The translations under genes were made by a program, and so were the position numbers. Below, one piece after another: positions 7,201 to 7,426 of a stretch of 7,426 nucleotides of DNA (the stretch's first letter is position 1; every line of letters begins with the position of its first letter). The notes under the pieces are model-generated. The model saw only the letters and a list, made by a program, of their open reading frames with translations. It was not told where the DNA came from and made no database searches. Location of the stretch: positions 1 through 7,426 of the forward strand of contig PCSG01000329.1 in NCBI GenBank assembly GCA_002772195.1, in the 5' to 3' direction. This stretch comes from Desulfobacterales bacterium CG23_combo_of_CG06-09_8_20_14_all_51_8 (GTDB lineage: Bacteria; Desulfobacterota; Desulfobacteria; Desulfobacterales; Desulfosalsimonadaceae).

Positions 7201-7426
7201 CTGTTCACCTGCTCCCAGGATACCCAGGACAAAATGAAAGACGTCATCCGGCAGATGGAGATCAACCGGGTGGTGGTGGCGTCCTGTTCTCCCAGAACCC
7301 ATGAGCCGCTGTTCCAGGAAACCATCCGGGAGGCAGGACTCAATCCCTTCCTGTTTGAAATGGCCAATATCCGGGACCAGAACACCTGGGTACACATGAA
7401 CAATCCGGAACTGGCCACCGAAAAGG
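4270..7426 (+). CDS. hdrA: HdrA-GltD fusion (HdrL-like) with in-frame amber codon, 3' partial
   Basis: Very large HdrA-like flavoprotein fused to an NAD(P)H oxidoreductase module; relatives in sulfate reducers are called HdrL. It likely exchanges electrons among NAD(H), flavins and [4Fe-4S] clusters in the cytoplasm. Numbered from the ATG at 4270, 1052 codons are visible. The order is: a VSP repeat linker (about 14-25), FAD motif GGGIAG (33-38), CSMC (77-80), a ferredoxin motif (Cys 129, 132, 135, 139), the GltD-type Fe-S domain (Cys 179, 183, 218, 222, 226, 230), TAG at 251, GSGPAG (275-280) with GGMMAVGIPEYRLPR, the NAD(P) motif GGGNVA (406-411) and GGDAFYGP (549-556). After this HdrA resumes with a Cys-rich segment (639-655), CVGSR...YCSSVCC (from 738) and the second-module CNCG (946-949). 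The frame is unbroken apart from the TAG and runs off the window. Termination at 251 would leave an incomplete FAD domain, so the whole frame is treated as one gene. A recent pseudogene is possible. Confidence 0.82.
4309..4344 (+). repeat. In-frame 12-bp tandem repeat (three copies)
   Basis: GACGTTTCGCCC (4309-4320), GACGTTTCGCCA (4321-4332) and ATCGTTTCGCCC (4333-4344) are in frame and encode DVSP-DVSP-IVSP. They form a short linker just before the FAD-binding strand of the second HdrA. Copy-number change would lengthen or shorten the linker by four residues without shifting the frame. Confidence 0.85.
5020..5022 (+). other. In-frame TAG, candidate pyrrolysine codon
   Basis: Codon 251 of the HdrA-GltD fusion is TAG. 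The residues before it (ELHRFLAD) end the GltD-type iron-sulfur domain, and those after it (EHTQKSRYV...KIAIIGSGPAG) lead into the FAD domain with no gap or frame change. GltD relatives, as I recall them, usually have an aromatic residue after this Asp, and TAT or TAC differ from TAG by one base. Pyrrolysine decoding is documented in some Desulfobacterota. A nonsense mutation or base error gives the same picture, and nothing in the window (no pylT or pylS) decides between them. Confidence 0.5.

Noticed and set aside
2..7426. In-frame TGA codons that might encode selenocysteine, common in HdrA and MvhD of related bacteria
   Set aside because: All recognisable cluster-binding positions are Cys codons and no internal in-frame TGA is present in the four genes.

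Overview
The window comes from a gene cluster for soluble flavin/iron-sulfur electron transfer. It holds two very large HdrA-type (heterodisulfide reductase subunit A-like) proteins, one MvhD/FlpD-type small iron-sulfur subunit and one exported DUF1573 protein, all on the + strand. The double-HdrA architecture, the HdrA fused to a GltD/NfnB-like pyridine-nucleotide module (the type called HdrL in sulfate reducers) and the moderately GC-rich sequence suggest an anaerobic bacterium, most plausibly a sulfate-reducing or syntrophic Desulfobacterota (Desulfobacterales-like). This assignment is an inference from gene content only.

Layout. Positions 2-2926 are the 3' part of a double HdrA; its first FAD motif lies upstream of the window. 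After a 27-bp gap with a clear ribosome binding site comes the mvhD-like gene (2954-3409). A 62-bp gap containing four tandem copies of a TCCAAAA-type heptamer leads to a signal-peptide DUF1573 gene (3472-4173). A 96-bp gap with a potential hairpin precedes the second large HdrA (4270 to beyond 7426). This last protein is a paralogue of the first, with a complete GltD-like module of about 460 residues inserted between its two internal ferredoxin-type segments.

The most notable observation is a single in-frame TAG at 5020-5022 in the second HdrA. The frame is unchanged on both sides. Conserved GltD sequence runs up to it and resumes after it, and 801 further codons contain no other stop. The TAG lies in the linker between the GltD iron-sulfur domain and its FAD/NAD(P) domain, where I recall relatives usually having an aromatic residue. 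The possible explanations are decoding as pyrrolysine (documented in some Desulfobacterota), a recent nonsense mutation, or a sequence error. The three complete stops visible in the window are TAA, TAA and TGA, which does not contradict TAG being recoded but is too few to prove it.

Working model (inference): the two HdrA proteins and MvhD form or feed a cytoplasmic electron-bifurcating or electron-confurcating complex. MvhD would pass electrons between a partner enzyme outside the window and the HdrA flavins, and the GltD-like module would link the complex to NAD(H). No HdrB, HdrC, hydrogenase, formate dehydrogenase or FlxABCD gene is visible, so the catalytic partner is unknown. I see no RNA gene, CRISPR array, insertion sequence or convincing terminator, and no gene-free stretch reaches 300 bases.
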